The notes under the pieces were generated by a model. That model was not told the origin of the DNA. It made no database searches and saw only the letters and a program-made list of their open reading frames with translations. A program made the translations under genes and the position numbers. A DNA stretch of 26,970 nucleotides from Zygnema circumcarinatum (lineage: Eukaryota; Streptophyta; Zygnematophyceae; Zygnematales; Zygnemataceae): positions 3,739,466 through 3,766,435 of the forward strand of contig CM074808.1 in the NCBI GenBank assembly GCA_037447605.1, in the 5' to 3' direction. This document shows positions 1-10,500 of this stretch, in pieces. Numbering within the stretch: position 1 is the first letter of the stretch; each line of letters opens with the position of its first letter.

Positions 1-91
1 CCCTTCCCCCTCCCCCTCCCTCTCCCTCTCTCTCTCTCTTTCTCTCTCTCCCTCCCTCCCTCTCCATCCCCTCCCATTCCTCCCCCTCAAC
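1..91. repeat. C/T-rich simple tract at the left edge
   Basis: Almost every base is C or T on the plus strand. The tract lies just after the splice donor at 91-90 of the minus-strand SERK-like gene, so it is most likely the start of that gene's next intron. No other feature is visible here. Confidence 0.8.
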
Positions 92-3063
92 CTCAAGGTG
101 CGGTAGAGCTCTCACCCACTTCATGAGCCCCTGGTCGGAGGCCTCCCGGGAGAGAGCGGCGGCTCTGCGACCCGTCAAAAGCTCCAACAGGAAAACTCCA
201 AATGCAAATACATCGGTTTTGGGCGAGATAGTTCCTGAAAGGATATATTCTGCAAAAGAAGAAAGAAAAACGGAAATGTATATAAATCACTTCTTCAAAT
301 ACGGAGAAAAGGATCATGTGGGGGGTCTTCCCAGAATGAAAGAATCTGTTTTCATCTGATTTCTGCGTTATTACAAGCCTGCCTGTTTTTGGAGGGGAAG
401 GGGTTTGGAGCACACCCGGCGCTATATGGCTGAACGTTCCACGGACCGTTGTATTGACTCCCGACTGCTCCGCATGGAGCAGTTTGGCGAGTCCGAAGTC
501 AGTGAGGATGGCTTCCATGCTGTCGGAGAGGAGCACGTTAGCGGACTGCCAAGGGAGAGAGAGAGTGAGAGAGAGGAGAGCGGGGGGGTGGGAGAGAAAG
601 AGGTGAAAGACGGACCGAGGAAAAGAGGGAAGGAGCCAGAGAGAGAGGGGGGGGAGTGGGAGAGGCAGGGAGAGAGGAGGAAGAGGTAGAGAGCGAGTGA
701 GTGGGTGGGGGAAAGCGAGGGAGGGAGGGAGGGCGGGAGCGAGGGAGAGAGCGAGAAAGCAAGAAAAGGAGAGAGGGGAGGAGGGAGAGCGGAAAGGAGA
801 GAGCGAGAGGGAGTGAGAAAGCGAGGGAGAGGGGGGGTCAGAGAGGGAGAGGGCAAGATGGAGAGCGAGGGAGAACAGGGGAGAGGGAGGGAGAGAAGGA
901 GAGATATAGATGGTCAAATGTGTGAGGTTTGGAGCCACACATGCCCACACATAGCTTGCGTCTGCTAATACCTTTATCTGCTCTCTAAGTATAAACATAG
1001 CACAGTTATGACCCACCCTGAAAGAAGACGACAAGTACGACAATAACACAATTTTCACGCTTCTTTAGAAATAGCCCAATTTCTACCCTTTCTTGAGAAG
1101 CATTGCAAAATATTACAGTTATGACCCCCACCTTGACATCGCGATGTATGATCCGCACTTGGCACTCATCATGCAAATAGACCAATCCCCGGGCGGCACC
1201 GGCCGCTATCTTGAGGCGGGCGGGGAGGGAGAGGGAGACACCGCCGGAGAATGGGCCTTCTCATGTGAACAACAACGAAGGAAAAAAAAAAAAAATTAGA
1301 GAATTACAACAAAAGAAACCACTCTCTTTTTATAAGCATTTCCTGTCCTAAAGTATAGGGAGCTGAATTTGGAAGGAAACTTTACAACTCTCTCACTGAA
1401 AAGAGATTGAGAGTCCTAAAGGGAAGTGGTGCATCCCTCATAACGAGAGACAAAAGAGAGAGACAGGAGAGAGAGAGAGGGAAGAGAGGAGGAGAGTGAG
1501 AGCGAGAGAGCCGATTCACGTTGAATCTAGCGGTTAGATGCATATCCACATACATGGTTTGCATGGTTTCCAAATTTGATGCAACAAGGAAGGAAGGAAG
1601 AAAGAGTACACCTCGAAGATGTCGGTCGATCGAGCCATTGGCCATAAATGGGAACACCAAAATCCGCTCTCCAGCTTCAATACAAAAGCCTTTCACACTT
1701 ATAACATTGCGATGCACCGCTCGGCAAATTATGTCAATTTCGGAGCAAAATTTCATAATCTGTTCGTGTGAAGCAGGCCGGACCTGCACGATAAAAAAAA
1801 AAAAAAAATCACCTCGAAAAAATTGGCAAAATGTGTAGCTTACTTGCCCAAAACATGAATATAATCGCATAAAGGCTCTAATCAATGCTTAAACACAAAC
1901 TTCCATTTCTTCCCTTTAATAACTCAGACGAGCAAACCCTAGGAATATAAGAAAGAAAGAAAACCTAAAGGTCCCCCTTGGGCTAACACTCTACCTAATA
2001 TTTTCGTTTTGAAGTTTTACTATACCTTGAAGCGCTTGACGGCTATGTGCACCTCTCCCGCTCCCGCTCCTTCTCCCTCTCCCTCTCCCTCTCCCTCTCC
2101 CTCTCCCTCTCCCTCTCCCACCAGCAGCCCTTTGTATACCACAGCGGAAGCTCCCACGCCAATTTCCGTCTGCCAATCGTGCGTCGCAGCACGGAGCTCG
2201 GACAGAGAGAAGCGGCGGAGCGCAGAGAGGCTCGTGCCGGACAGCCCGTCTGCGGGAGAGGGAGAGGGAGGGGGAGAGGGAGGGGGAGAGGGAGAGGGTG
2301 AGGGTGAGGGAGAAGGTGAGGGAGAGGGAAGGGGCGGTGGGGGAGGGGGAGTGGGAGGAAGGGGGCGGGGGAGGGGAAGGCAGCGAGGGGAAGAGGACGA
2401 GGGAAGGGGAAGGGGGAAGGGGAGAGTAGTGGAGGGAGAGAGGAGTGGAGGGAGAGTAAAAGGGGGGAGAGGGAGGGAGGGGGAGGGAGGGGGAGGGGAG
2501 GGGGAGGGGAAGGGGAGTGGGAGGGGGGAAGGGAGGGGAAGGGTGCTGGGGAGGGAAAGGGGGAAGGGGAGGGTGACAAGGGGAGGCAGAGGGGATAGTG
2601 AGCACGGCGAGAGGAGCGATGGGGAGGGAGAGTGGAAGGAAGGAGAGGCTGGAGGGAAGAGGAAGTGGCGGAGGGGACGGGCGGGGAGTGGGAAAAGGAA
2701 GAAGTATGCAGATGGGGAAAGGAAGGGATGGAGACAGACCACCAGCAGCGGTAGTGGGAGAAATGCAGAGAAAGAGAGAGAAAAGAGGGGGAAGAAGGAC
2801 ATGCAGTTGGAGGAAGGGACGGAAAGGGTCGAGAGTGAGAAGGAATGGCGAAAGTAAACGAAAGAATGGGACGGGAGAGGAACAAACTAACCTTCAATTG
2901 CTTGAACCTCGAGTTCAAGCTCTACCTTGCTCTCTCGCAGCCTTCTCCTCCTCCGGCAGCCCCACCAGACCCATCCCACCACTGCTATACAGAGAGCAAA
3001 AATTCCGGCAATCACTCCCACTATGAGGCCTACATTTGATTGGCTCTTGCTGGGAGGGGGAGG

Positions 3064-3095
<32 letters not shown>

Positions 3096-6000
3096 AAGGA
3101 GGAGGAGGAGGAGGAGGAGGAGGAGATAAGTCTGAAGATTTCCCACCAACAAGCACACAAAACTGCAACGTCAGTTTAAGGTCCACTCTCCCCCTCCCCC
3201 TTCTCCCCTCTCCCCTCCCCCCTCCCCTGGGGTTTTATTTTTTTTGCGTTGTACGGTCAAAGCAGTTAGGGTTAGGCTCTTATGATTAAGGCACATATGA
3301 GAATGAGAAGACGAACCGGAGGAGCAGTTTCCCGATAATCCCGATACGTCAAGTTGGTTGTTGGCAAACCTGCAAAGAGAGAGACAGAGAGGTCTCGAAG
3401 CTGGAGTTTAGGATTCAAGATTGAAGATGAACAGCTAAATTTTTTAGGGTTCAAAGTGTTAAGTTTTGGTTTTGGATTTTAGTTTGAATGACCTTCAAAG
3501 TTTTCCAAGATCTCGACTTCCTACTCAGCTAAACTAAACCGAACTCGACTTCTCTCTCTCGCTCTCTCTCTCTCCCCCTCTCCCCTAATCCCTGTCTTTC
3601 TCACCCTTCTCTCCCTCCCTTCCTCCCCTCCCTCCCTTCCTTCCCACCCTCCCTCCCTCCCTCCACATCTTGCCCTCCCACCCTCTACCTCTCTCCTCTC
3701 TCCCTCCTCCCTCCTCCAGCACTTTCCATCCTTCCTCACGTCCTCCTCTCTCCATTTCTCTCCGTTCAACACTGCCACTCTCCCACCTCTCTTGGCCTCC
3801 CCTCCTCCCTTGTCCCTCCCTCCATTTTTCTCTCCCCTCTCTCACTTCATATTTCTCCCTCTCCTCACTCCATTCCTCCCTCTCAACCCTCACTCACTCT
3901 CCCTCCTCCTTCTCCCCCTTCTCTCTTATACTCTCTCCCTTCTCTCTCTTTCTCTTCTGCTGTGTCTCCCCTCCCCTCCCCCCCTCTCTCCCCCGCTCTC
4001 TGCCTCTCCCTTCCTGCCATTCTAATCATAGGAGCACCGTGCAGCGAAAACGCACGAATAATCAGAAAATGGGTATTTTGCGCGTGATTCATTTTCTACC
4101 CTGCTTAAAACTCGTGACTAACTTAACGATTCAAGTATCGGATGCGCGTTCACACATTCGCACATGCGAACGTGCCGGGAGTTAGTGAGCTTTTGCTGTT
4201 AAGGTCCACTGACTGCTGACTATGACTAATGACCCATGCATTTTACGTATACGAATCTTACACAGTTCCTGGAAGTTCAAGCATAAAACGCATAGGAAAC
4301 GTGAAAATCGCAAAAAGTGCTTCTTTCAAAGTCTGAAAGTAGAGCACGGAAAACAAGAGACTTTGACTCACGCGGAGGCGCAGAATTTTGTGGAGAGACT
4401 TGGCGGAACGGGGCCGGACAGGTTGTTGGAGGAAACGTCTCTGCCAAATCGAGGGGGGGGGGGAGGGGGAGGGTGGAAGGTTGGAATGCAACCACACGGA
4501 ACAACACTTTAAGGTCCACTAGGAAAAAATGGAACGTATAAGGTACGCCAGCTTTTGCAGAGTGTTTGCACAACTTCGGGTATTTGTGCTGTCTCTAGGG
4601 ATGCACGAGATTCTTACAACGAGGTCAAGTTTGCCAAATTTTCAAGTGGTGACAACGTTCCGGTTAAGTGGTTATTTCTAAGGTCCAAAGTTTCCAAAGT
4701 TGTGAGATTGCTCAGACAGGAAGGCTGCATATAAACAGAACGAAAGGTAAAGGATAAAGTCAACCCGACCAAAAAAAAAATCACGCATGCACTGCATAGG
4801 CATGCCTTCCTAGAAAGAAAAAGGAAAAGGAGAGGACTTAATTCTTAGTTTCGGAGTCACGGATGCTTACCAATTCTCCAGTCAGGTTACTCCCTCGAAA
4901 ATTTCTAAAACAAAATTGCATTTGAACACCCCTCCCCGCACCCCGAAGAAAGATTTGAGAGTACAATAAGGAAAGAAAGAACGTCTGCAGAAAATAACAT
5001 TTTGCTTTTAGCTTCCCTTTCTTTCCTCTCCCCATCCTTCCTTTTCCTTTCTCTTCATGTAGACATGTTCCAGCTTAGATACGTTTAACGGAACATCGTT
5101 CATAGAAAGGAAAGGAAAAAGGAAAAAAAAAGGAAAAAACAAAACAAGAAAAGGAAAGAGAAAAGGGGAAAGGACTGAAACCACGAGTACTTACAATTCT
5201 CTAAGGGATCTCAAATTAGTTATTTCGCATCCGATATTTCCGCCAACCATACAATCCATAAGGTTTCTGCACAGAAACATTACTTCCATACATAAGAATA
5301 TCTTATCGTCTTCAAAAATTTCCCAAACATACAATCGTCACACAGCGTCCCAACCGAAAGAAAATGGAAATAGAAAGGGAATGCCGATTTCCAGCTCCCT
5401 CCCTTGTTCTCAAATCAGTTTAGGGTTAGGTTTAGGCTCAGCCTCAGGCTTGAGTGTAGGTCTGGGAGTAGGTGTGCTTCAGATTAGTTTATGAAGAGAG
5501 GCTCACAAATGTGCCCTTTCTTTTGTTTGATTTTTTGCTACAGATGTTGTGTCTTTACTCAATGTTGTGTTGGATTTACCTCTGTATGTTGTGATTTTGC
5601 TCGAGGAGAGGCAAAGAAGGGGAGCCACTCACAGTCCTATGACGAATTTGTCATCGGGAGAGCAGCTCACATGCACCCACTTCGCTACGCAGGGGTCTTC
5701 TTCTGGGGGGGGCCAAGAACTGAGATGACTCGGCCAGTTAGTCAGCGAGCTAAAATTCAGGAACGAGCCCTGTAGTTGAAACAGCGCAAAACCTACGACA
5801 TGCGGAAAACGAAAGGGGAGTCGACTAGTTAAAATCATGCATGAATCACTCAATGTCGAAAAAGGTCAGAAATTCATGGAGAAACACATCAATTAGGGGG
5901 GTTCCAACTCAAAATTCCGGCATGTACGAAATCGGCAAGAGGGTGGCTCCATAGCCTTGCATGAAATCGAATGAAATCTTTGAAACTCAGTAGTCAAATT

Positions 6001-6538
6001 GACGGAGTTGAGCGTAAGAATTTCGGTCGAATTAGGCAGTTTCGGGAAAGTTAAATTTATACATTTTTGGAAAGGCAGATTCATAAACTGAATGCGTCCC
6101 CTTTAAACAGCAATGAACGGTCCAGATTGTAAAGTGCGCAGTTCAATCAATGTCACGCCCTGTTTCGATATGCGCGTTCTGTGTGTTTTTATGGTTTTCA
6201 AGTTTTAGGGTTTCAGCAAGCATTCAAATGCTCCTCTTTTTTCAAGCTTGACTAAAAAAATTAAAAGAATCTTTAAAAACGCTTCAGACCTTTACATTTT
6301 ATCCACCCCTTCAAAATAAAAATGAAAAAATTAGACATGGCTGGCATTCATCCCTCCCTTGAGCGCCGCAGGGTGCGCACAGAGCCTCACCCTCATCTGA
6401 AGTCGAGTGCGCCAAATGCACAGAATTAAAAAGGAAGAAAATAAAAAATAAGGGCGCCGACATATGCATGGATAACGCCCTTCTGAATGTGCTTCGCGAG
6501 CAGGCCCTCCTCCCTGCAGCCGCCATGGCCATGGCCAT
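92..6538 (-). CDS. SERK-like LRR receptor kinase (LRR-RLK subfamily II), 13 exons, C-terminus off window
   Basis: Exons on the minus strand: 6538-6391, 5792-5633, 5266-5195, 4904-4871, 4724-4618, 4440-4372, 3369-3255, 3162-2892, 2249-2026, 1783-1612, 1256-1132, 545-416 and 249-92. Every join has GT/AG ends and matching phase, giving about 595 residues. In order they encode a signal peptide (hydrophobic [10 protein letters not shown]), an LRR N-terminal cap ([12 protein letters not shown]), about four LRRs ([21 protein letters not shown]), a proline stalk, a membrane segment ([19 protein letters not shown]) and a kinase with IGVGAS loop, AVKRF lysine, HRDVK, DFGLAK and APE. The APE glutamate is formed across the 416/249 junction. 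The stretches [22 protein letters not shown] and HIAPEY resemble SERK, a plasma-membrane co-receptor family. The end of 3369-3255 is uncertain (3317 is an alternative), exon 1256 could start at 1259, and the start could be at 6469 or 6463. The last C-lobe exon lies left of the window. Confidence 0.85.
551..904. repeat. GA-rich tract in an intron of the SERK-like gene
   Basis: Irregular GAGAG/GGGAG repeats on the plus strand. In the minus-strand transcript this is a pyrimidine tract of over 300 nt that runs up to the 3' splice site at 547-546. Long open frames across it are Ser/Pro/Leu-rich artefacts of the repeat. Confidence 0.85.
2049..2121 (-). repeat. Coding hexanucleotide repeat (Gly-Glu run) in the kinase N-lobe
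   Basis: CTCCCT-type hexamers on the plus strand read as GAGGGA on the minus strand and encode about eight Gly-Glu dipeptides followed by Gly-Ala. The run lies inside exon 2249-2026, between the strand holding VVYKGLL and the lysine strand AVKRF. The exon is open through the repeat and both splice sites match in phase, so the repeat appears to be translated. Confidence 0.85.
2253..2880. repeat. Long G/A-rich, G-run-rich tract in intron 8 of the SERK-like gene
   Basis: About 630 bp of GGGGA/GGGAG sequence on the plus strand, almost pure purine for its first two thirds. It fills the intron between exons 3162-2892 and 2249-2026 and ends at the 3' splice site (2251-2250). In the sense transcript it is an extreme pyrimidine tract. 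Many runs of four or more G could form quadruplexes on the plus strand. Confidence 0.9.
3048..3125 (-). repeat. Coding (GGA)n/(CCT)n tract for the polyproline stalk
   Basis: A GGA trinucleotide tract with a pure G run on the plus strand encodes on the minus strand a run of roughly 25 prolines broken by one serine. It directly precedes the membrane segment. SERK proteins carry a Ser-Pro-Pro-rich region at this place, so the position fits the family, but the run is longer and purer than usual. Confidence 0.85.
3549..4014. repeat. C/T-rich tract in intron 6 of the SERK-like gene
   Basis: CTCCCTC-type sequence on the plus strand inside the 1002-nt intron 4371-3370. The sense transcript (minus) is purine-rich here, opposite to the tracts at 551-904 and 2253-2880. 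Open frames across it are low-complexity and not genes. Confidence 0.85.
5419..5436 (+). repeat. Plant telomere-like motif (TTTAGGGTTAGGTTTAGG)
   Basis: Two and a half near-copies of the plant telomere heptamer TTTAGGG in intron 2 of the SERK-like gene. A related CAGTTAGGGTTAGG occurs near 3264. It is a short interstitial motif rather than a telomere. Confidence 0.6.
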
Positions 6539-6598
6539 GGCTGCCTCACCTCTGGAGGAGGCGACGAGAGGGCTCCTTCCTGTCTGAAAAGTCGCTAG

Positions 6599-6632
6599 GA
6601 TACGATACTATACGATACGATACGATACGATG
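6599..6632. repeat. ATACG pentanucleotide tandem repeat
   Basis: GATAC/ATACG units repeat about six times with one imperfect copy. It lies just upstream of the SERK-like gene start, in the divergent spacer. Confidence 0.85.
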
Positions 6633-6689
6633 TAATACTACAAGTATTGACCAAGTCAAGATCAAGTCAAGACTAGTGTAAGTCCGACC

Positions 6690-6770
6690 TGATGGCCAAC
6701 CATTAATTGTCAACCATTGATTGCCTACGCATTGATTGCCAACCATTGGCCAACGGTTGCCGCCAAAAGG
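6690..6770. repeat. Cluster of CCAACCATTGG-type motifs
   Basis: CAACCATT recurs four times within 80 bp, with variants in both orientations (GCCAACCATTGGCC, CCAACGGTTGCC). The same motif family is seen at 12121-12240 and 12595-12685. Confidence 0.7.
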
Positions 6771-7505
6771 GAAGTGGTTGAGGTGACGTCCGTACGCATC
6801 CCAATGATGGCCCTCATGTACGGCCATCATGACCGTACAGCCATGCATGTCCATGGCATGAATGCTCCTGTTAGGTGACGGCGTACGGCCCCGTCTACTG
6901 GCGAAGGCAATAAAGGTCAAGCGGTACCCTTGTATGTGAAACCGGCCGCCAAATAAAGGAATAAAATTTACAGAATCAATTGTTTTTCCACAAAAAAAAC
7001 TCACGCTGATGTGGCGCCTCTTCATTAGTTGATATGAAAACGTTACTCTCAAATGAAAATATAAAATATATTTTTTTACTGCCCGGAAATTAGTTTCAAA
7101 AAGTCGGCGATATTCCGGGCACCGTCGGATTCGGCTCGAAAGACCGCCGGTCCGGCCTGTCCGTATGACGTCAACGCCGCCGCCGGCAGGTCAAGCCGGT
7201 CAAACAGGACCGCCGCCAACTTATGCTCGTCCGTACATGGCAGTCCACCGGTCCGTCAACTGTACGGCACCGACCGCTGTTTTATACGGTACGGCACAAG
7301 TGGATATGGTACGGATCAGCGTCACTTTGTAGGAATCGGTCTGTGTACGGATCATCCTCCCTTCACCTGAAAGGACAAGACCCCTTTCAGTTGGAAGGCG
7401 GCCCATGCCTCCTTCAGTAGGCAGGTCATGGTGGAGGAGGGGAAGGGGGAGGAGGAGCTTGGAAGGACACGTGTCGCGAAGAGAGGAGTTACCAGACGCC
7501 GATCT

Positions 7506-10500
7506 ATGGCGGCATTGATGTTTCCGTACCTCTTATTCTGCATACTTCTCTTCTCTGATGCTGTATTTTCATCGGATGCATTGCCAGCTGACAGCGGTCA
7601 GCAAGGGCAGCTGCAGAAGCTGAGAGGGAGAAGAGGCAGCCATGGATCCAAGGTTGAGGCATGGCCTTATGGTGAAGTAGAATCCTATGTCTCTCGGATT
7701 CTGCTTTCTTCCTCTCCTATCTCTCCTCCTATCTCTCCTGCTCCGCCTCCCCCTTCATCTGCGGATATTGGTGCGCTTCTTGCATTCAAGAGCTCCATAT
7801 CCAACGGTTCTGAGCCTCTTCTTCCTTCTTGGAACGTTTCAAACGCCGCAGATATGTGCAAATGGGAAGGCATCGAATGCAATGTAACGACAGGTCGAGT
7901 GATTACTCTCGATTTGAGGTCAAAGGGGCTGCACGGCACCTTGAACGACAGTCTTGGAGCTCTCCAAGACCTGGAAAACCTCTTATTTTCTGATAATTCG
8001 TTTTCAGGCGGCATTCCTCCTTCTCTCGGAAACCTCTCAAACCTCAAAAACCTTGAGTTCCAGCGAAGTGGATTGAGCGGCGGCATTCCGGAGCAGCTGG
8101 CATTGCTTCCAAATATATATAAGCTTGATTTAAGTGCCAATAATCTCTCAGGATCGCTTCCGGAAAGTTTTACTTCCTTCGCCGGAACGTTTCTGTATCT
8201 ATATGCGAATAATCTCTCTGGCGAAATCCCTCCGCTGGAAAACATGCCGAAAATTACGGAGCTTTTGTTTGGGCAAAATGCATTTACTGGAAGCCTGCCT
8301 TCTCTTCACAAGCTGAATAAGACTCTCTCAACTTTGTCAATTTCTTCTTCTCAAATTTCAGGCGAAATTCCGAAGGAGTACAGCTACCTTTCAAAACTAA
8401 GTGTTCTTGAATTGTCCGAAAATCGCTTAAGTGGGACTATACCCCCTGAGCTTGGGAACCTGTCTAGGCTCAAGGAACTGTATTTAGTAAATAATTTCTT
8501 AACTGGCCCAATTCCAGCTACATTTGCGAACATTAGTGGGCTCTATTATATGGATCTTCAAAACAATCAGCTTTCAGGGGAGATTCCCGACAGTTTCCGG
8601 CATCTAAATGGGAGCTTCTTTTACTTCTCCAATAATAATCTGTCGGGACCTATTCCGCCTTTCCGCTGTGATCAACTTCATGACCTAGAAATTTCTCGTA
8701 ACTCGTTGAGCGGTTCCATTCCGGCAGAGTTTGGAGACTGCAAAAATTTATGGAATCTTCTGCTCGACAATAACAACTTAACTGGACCGATTCCGGCTGA
8801 GCTTGGAGGGAATATGGGCCTTCAAACCGTAAACTTTAGCAATAATCGCCTAAGTGGAGCAATTCCTTCTTCCCTGAACGATGATCGGTTGGAGCTTCTT
8901 TCTTTGGTGGATCTCAGCAACAACGATCTCTCCGGACCCATCCCTCCCCTCTACAACTCGCTTCCCGCTATAAACTACCTCAACTTTTCAAACAACAGAT
9001 TGAACGGAAGCATTCCGGAAGTCACGAATTCCTCCGCTCCGCTGACGATTCTGGACTTGAGCAATAACATTTTTTCAGGAGAGATTCCGTCCAGTTTGGC
9101 AAACTTTTCGGTCGCCGTACTCGATCTCTCTGGAAACCTCCTCTCTGGCGGTGTACCTTCCTTTCTTTTGAACGGATCCTCTCCTTGGAAAGCTCATGAA
9201 TCGATCCAATACATTTCCCTCTCAAATAATAACTTGTCGGGACCCATACCCACACTCGCCAGTAACATGACACTTCTGACGACGTTGAAGCTAGCCAATG
9301 CCAGTCTGACAGGTGGAATCCCGAAAGGTTTGGAAAGCCTGACGACACTCCGGGAGTTGGATCTGAGTGGAAATTTTTTCAATGGGTCTATTCCTTCATC
9401 TCTTGGTCAACTTAGTCAACTTGTTACCCTATCTCTAGCTAGTAATGAGATTTCAGGAGACATACCCCTTGAGTTGAGTGAACTCGACGAGCTGGAAACT
9501 TTGGACCTTTCAGAGAACAAATTGAGTGGATCTATTCCTCCCGTTCTCGCCAACCTCTCTAACTTGGTCCAGCTCAATTTGTCAGACAACGAGTTGGTAG
9601 GTCCCATTCCAAGTGGAATCCTATCTCAATTCAACGAAACAGCATATGCTGGTAATGCAGACCTCTGCGGATACCCACTTCCAGAATGCAGTCCACCATC
9701 TCTTTCACTACTACCACCACCTCTACCGCCTTCAGGAGTAAGGGAGAGTGGGAGAGGAGATACAAGAGGCATCTCTATTGGGCTGATAGTGGGCATAATC
9801 GGAGGTACAGCAGCCATTGTTTTTGGGCTGCTGCTACTATATTACTGCTGCTGTAGAGGGAGAGGTAGTGGTAGTGGGCTTGAGGAGGGAGATATGCAGA
9901 TCTATCAGAAATTGAAGGTGCGAATCACTCTCGCAGAAATTTTGAAGGCGACAAATAATTTTGACGATTCTTTCAAGCTTGGGAAAGGAGGTTTTGGCTC
10001 CGTCTACAGGTATTCCACTGCACATGATTCAACCTGCTTTTGATGGTTTTTCAACTATGAAGAAAGAGGTTTAGCAGAGGCTTAGCTGCTATCTTTTCCC
10101 CCGGCTTTATTTCTGATTTTAGTGTCTTTAAAAAACCGTAGACCCATCCCTTCCTCTCTATGCTGTTGATTTGCGAGGTGTTGTTGTTTTCCAGCTTTTT
10201 TTCCGTTTCCATTCTGCACTTTTTTGGAGCTAGGCCCTGTTTTTTTCTCAGCTATCGTTTTGCAGTTTGAGAGGATAGCTTCATCAAATCATACAAAATT
10301 TTCGCATCACTGAACTATTGTGGCTCAATACCGTCTGTTAATCTTTTGCTATATCGTATGCGTGTCTCCCATATTGCCCATTATCTTATGGAGGTTTGAT
10401 GGTATCCCTTACTAAATTTAGTATACTTTCAGTCCTCAAAGTATGGAGTCCCCATTTTCTCGCTCTCCACTGAAGCTATGTAATACCTCTCCCAACTCAA

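Larger units (their letters stand above)
6539..7505. promoter_or_regulatory. Divergent intergenic region shared by two receptor-kinase genes
   Basis: About 970 bp separate the most upstream possible start of the SERK-like gene (minus, 6538) from the start of the large LRR receptor kinase (plus, 7506), so both promoters must lie here or overlap it. It holds an ATACG short tandem repeat (6599-6632), a cluster of CCAACCATTGG-like motifs (6690-6770), a palindrome with 9-bp arms (ATGATGGCC, 6804-6830), several GTACGG motifs (6787-7350) and a TATA-like TTTATAC at 7281-7287. No gene is seen in it. Promoter function is inferred from position only. Confidence 0.5.

Noticed and set aside
93-4185. Long Ser/Pro/Leu- or Gly/Arg/Glu-rich open frames over the CT/GA tracts (for example 2009-2857 plus, 2043-2918 minus, 3670-4185 plus)
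   Set aside because: They are low-complexity readings of simple repeats; the real coding segments are the short exons with kinase or LRR motifs bounded by splice sites.
4180-4230. LRR-like reading [16 protein letters not shown] on the minus strand as an extra SERK-like exon
   Set aside because: It lacks a good donor and breaks the phase match between exons 4440-4372 and 3369-3255, which join well without it; it might be a relic of a lost LRR exon.
3184-4510. Recurring TTAAGGTCCACT at about 3177, 4200 and 4509 as a repeat element
   Set aside because: Only 11-12 bases are shared and the flanks do not align; a link to the LRR codons for VDLK/LDLR is possible but unproven.
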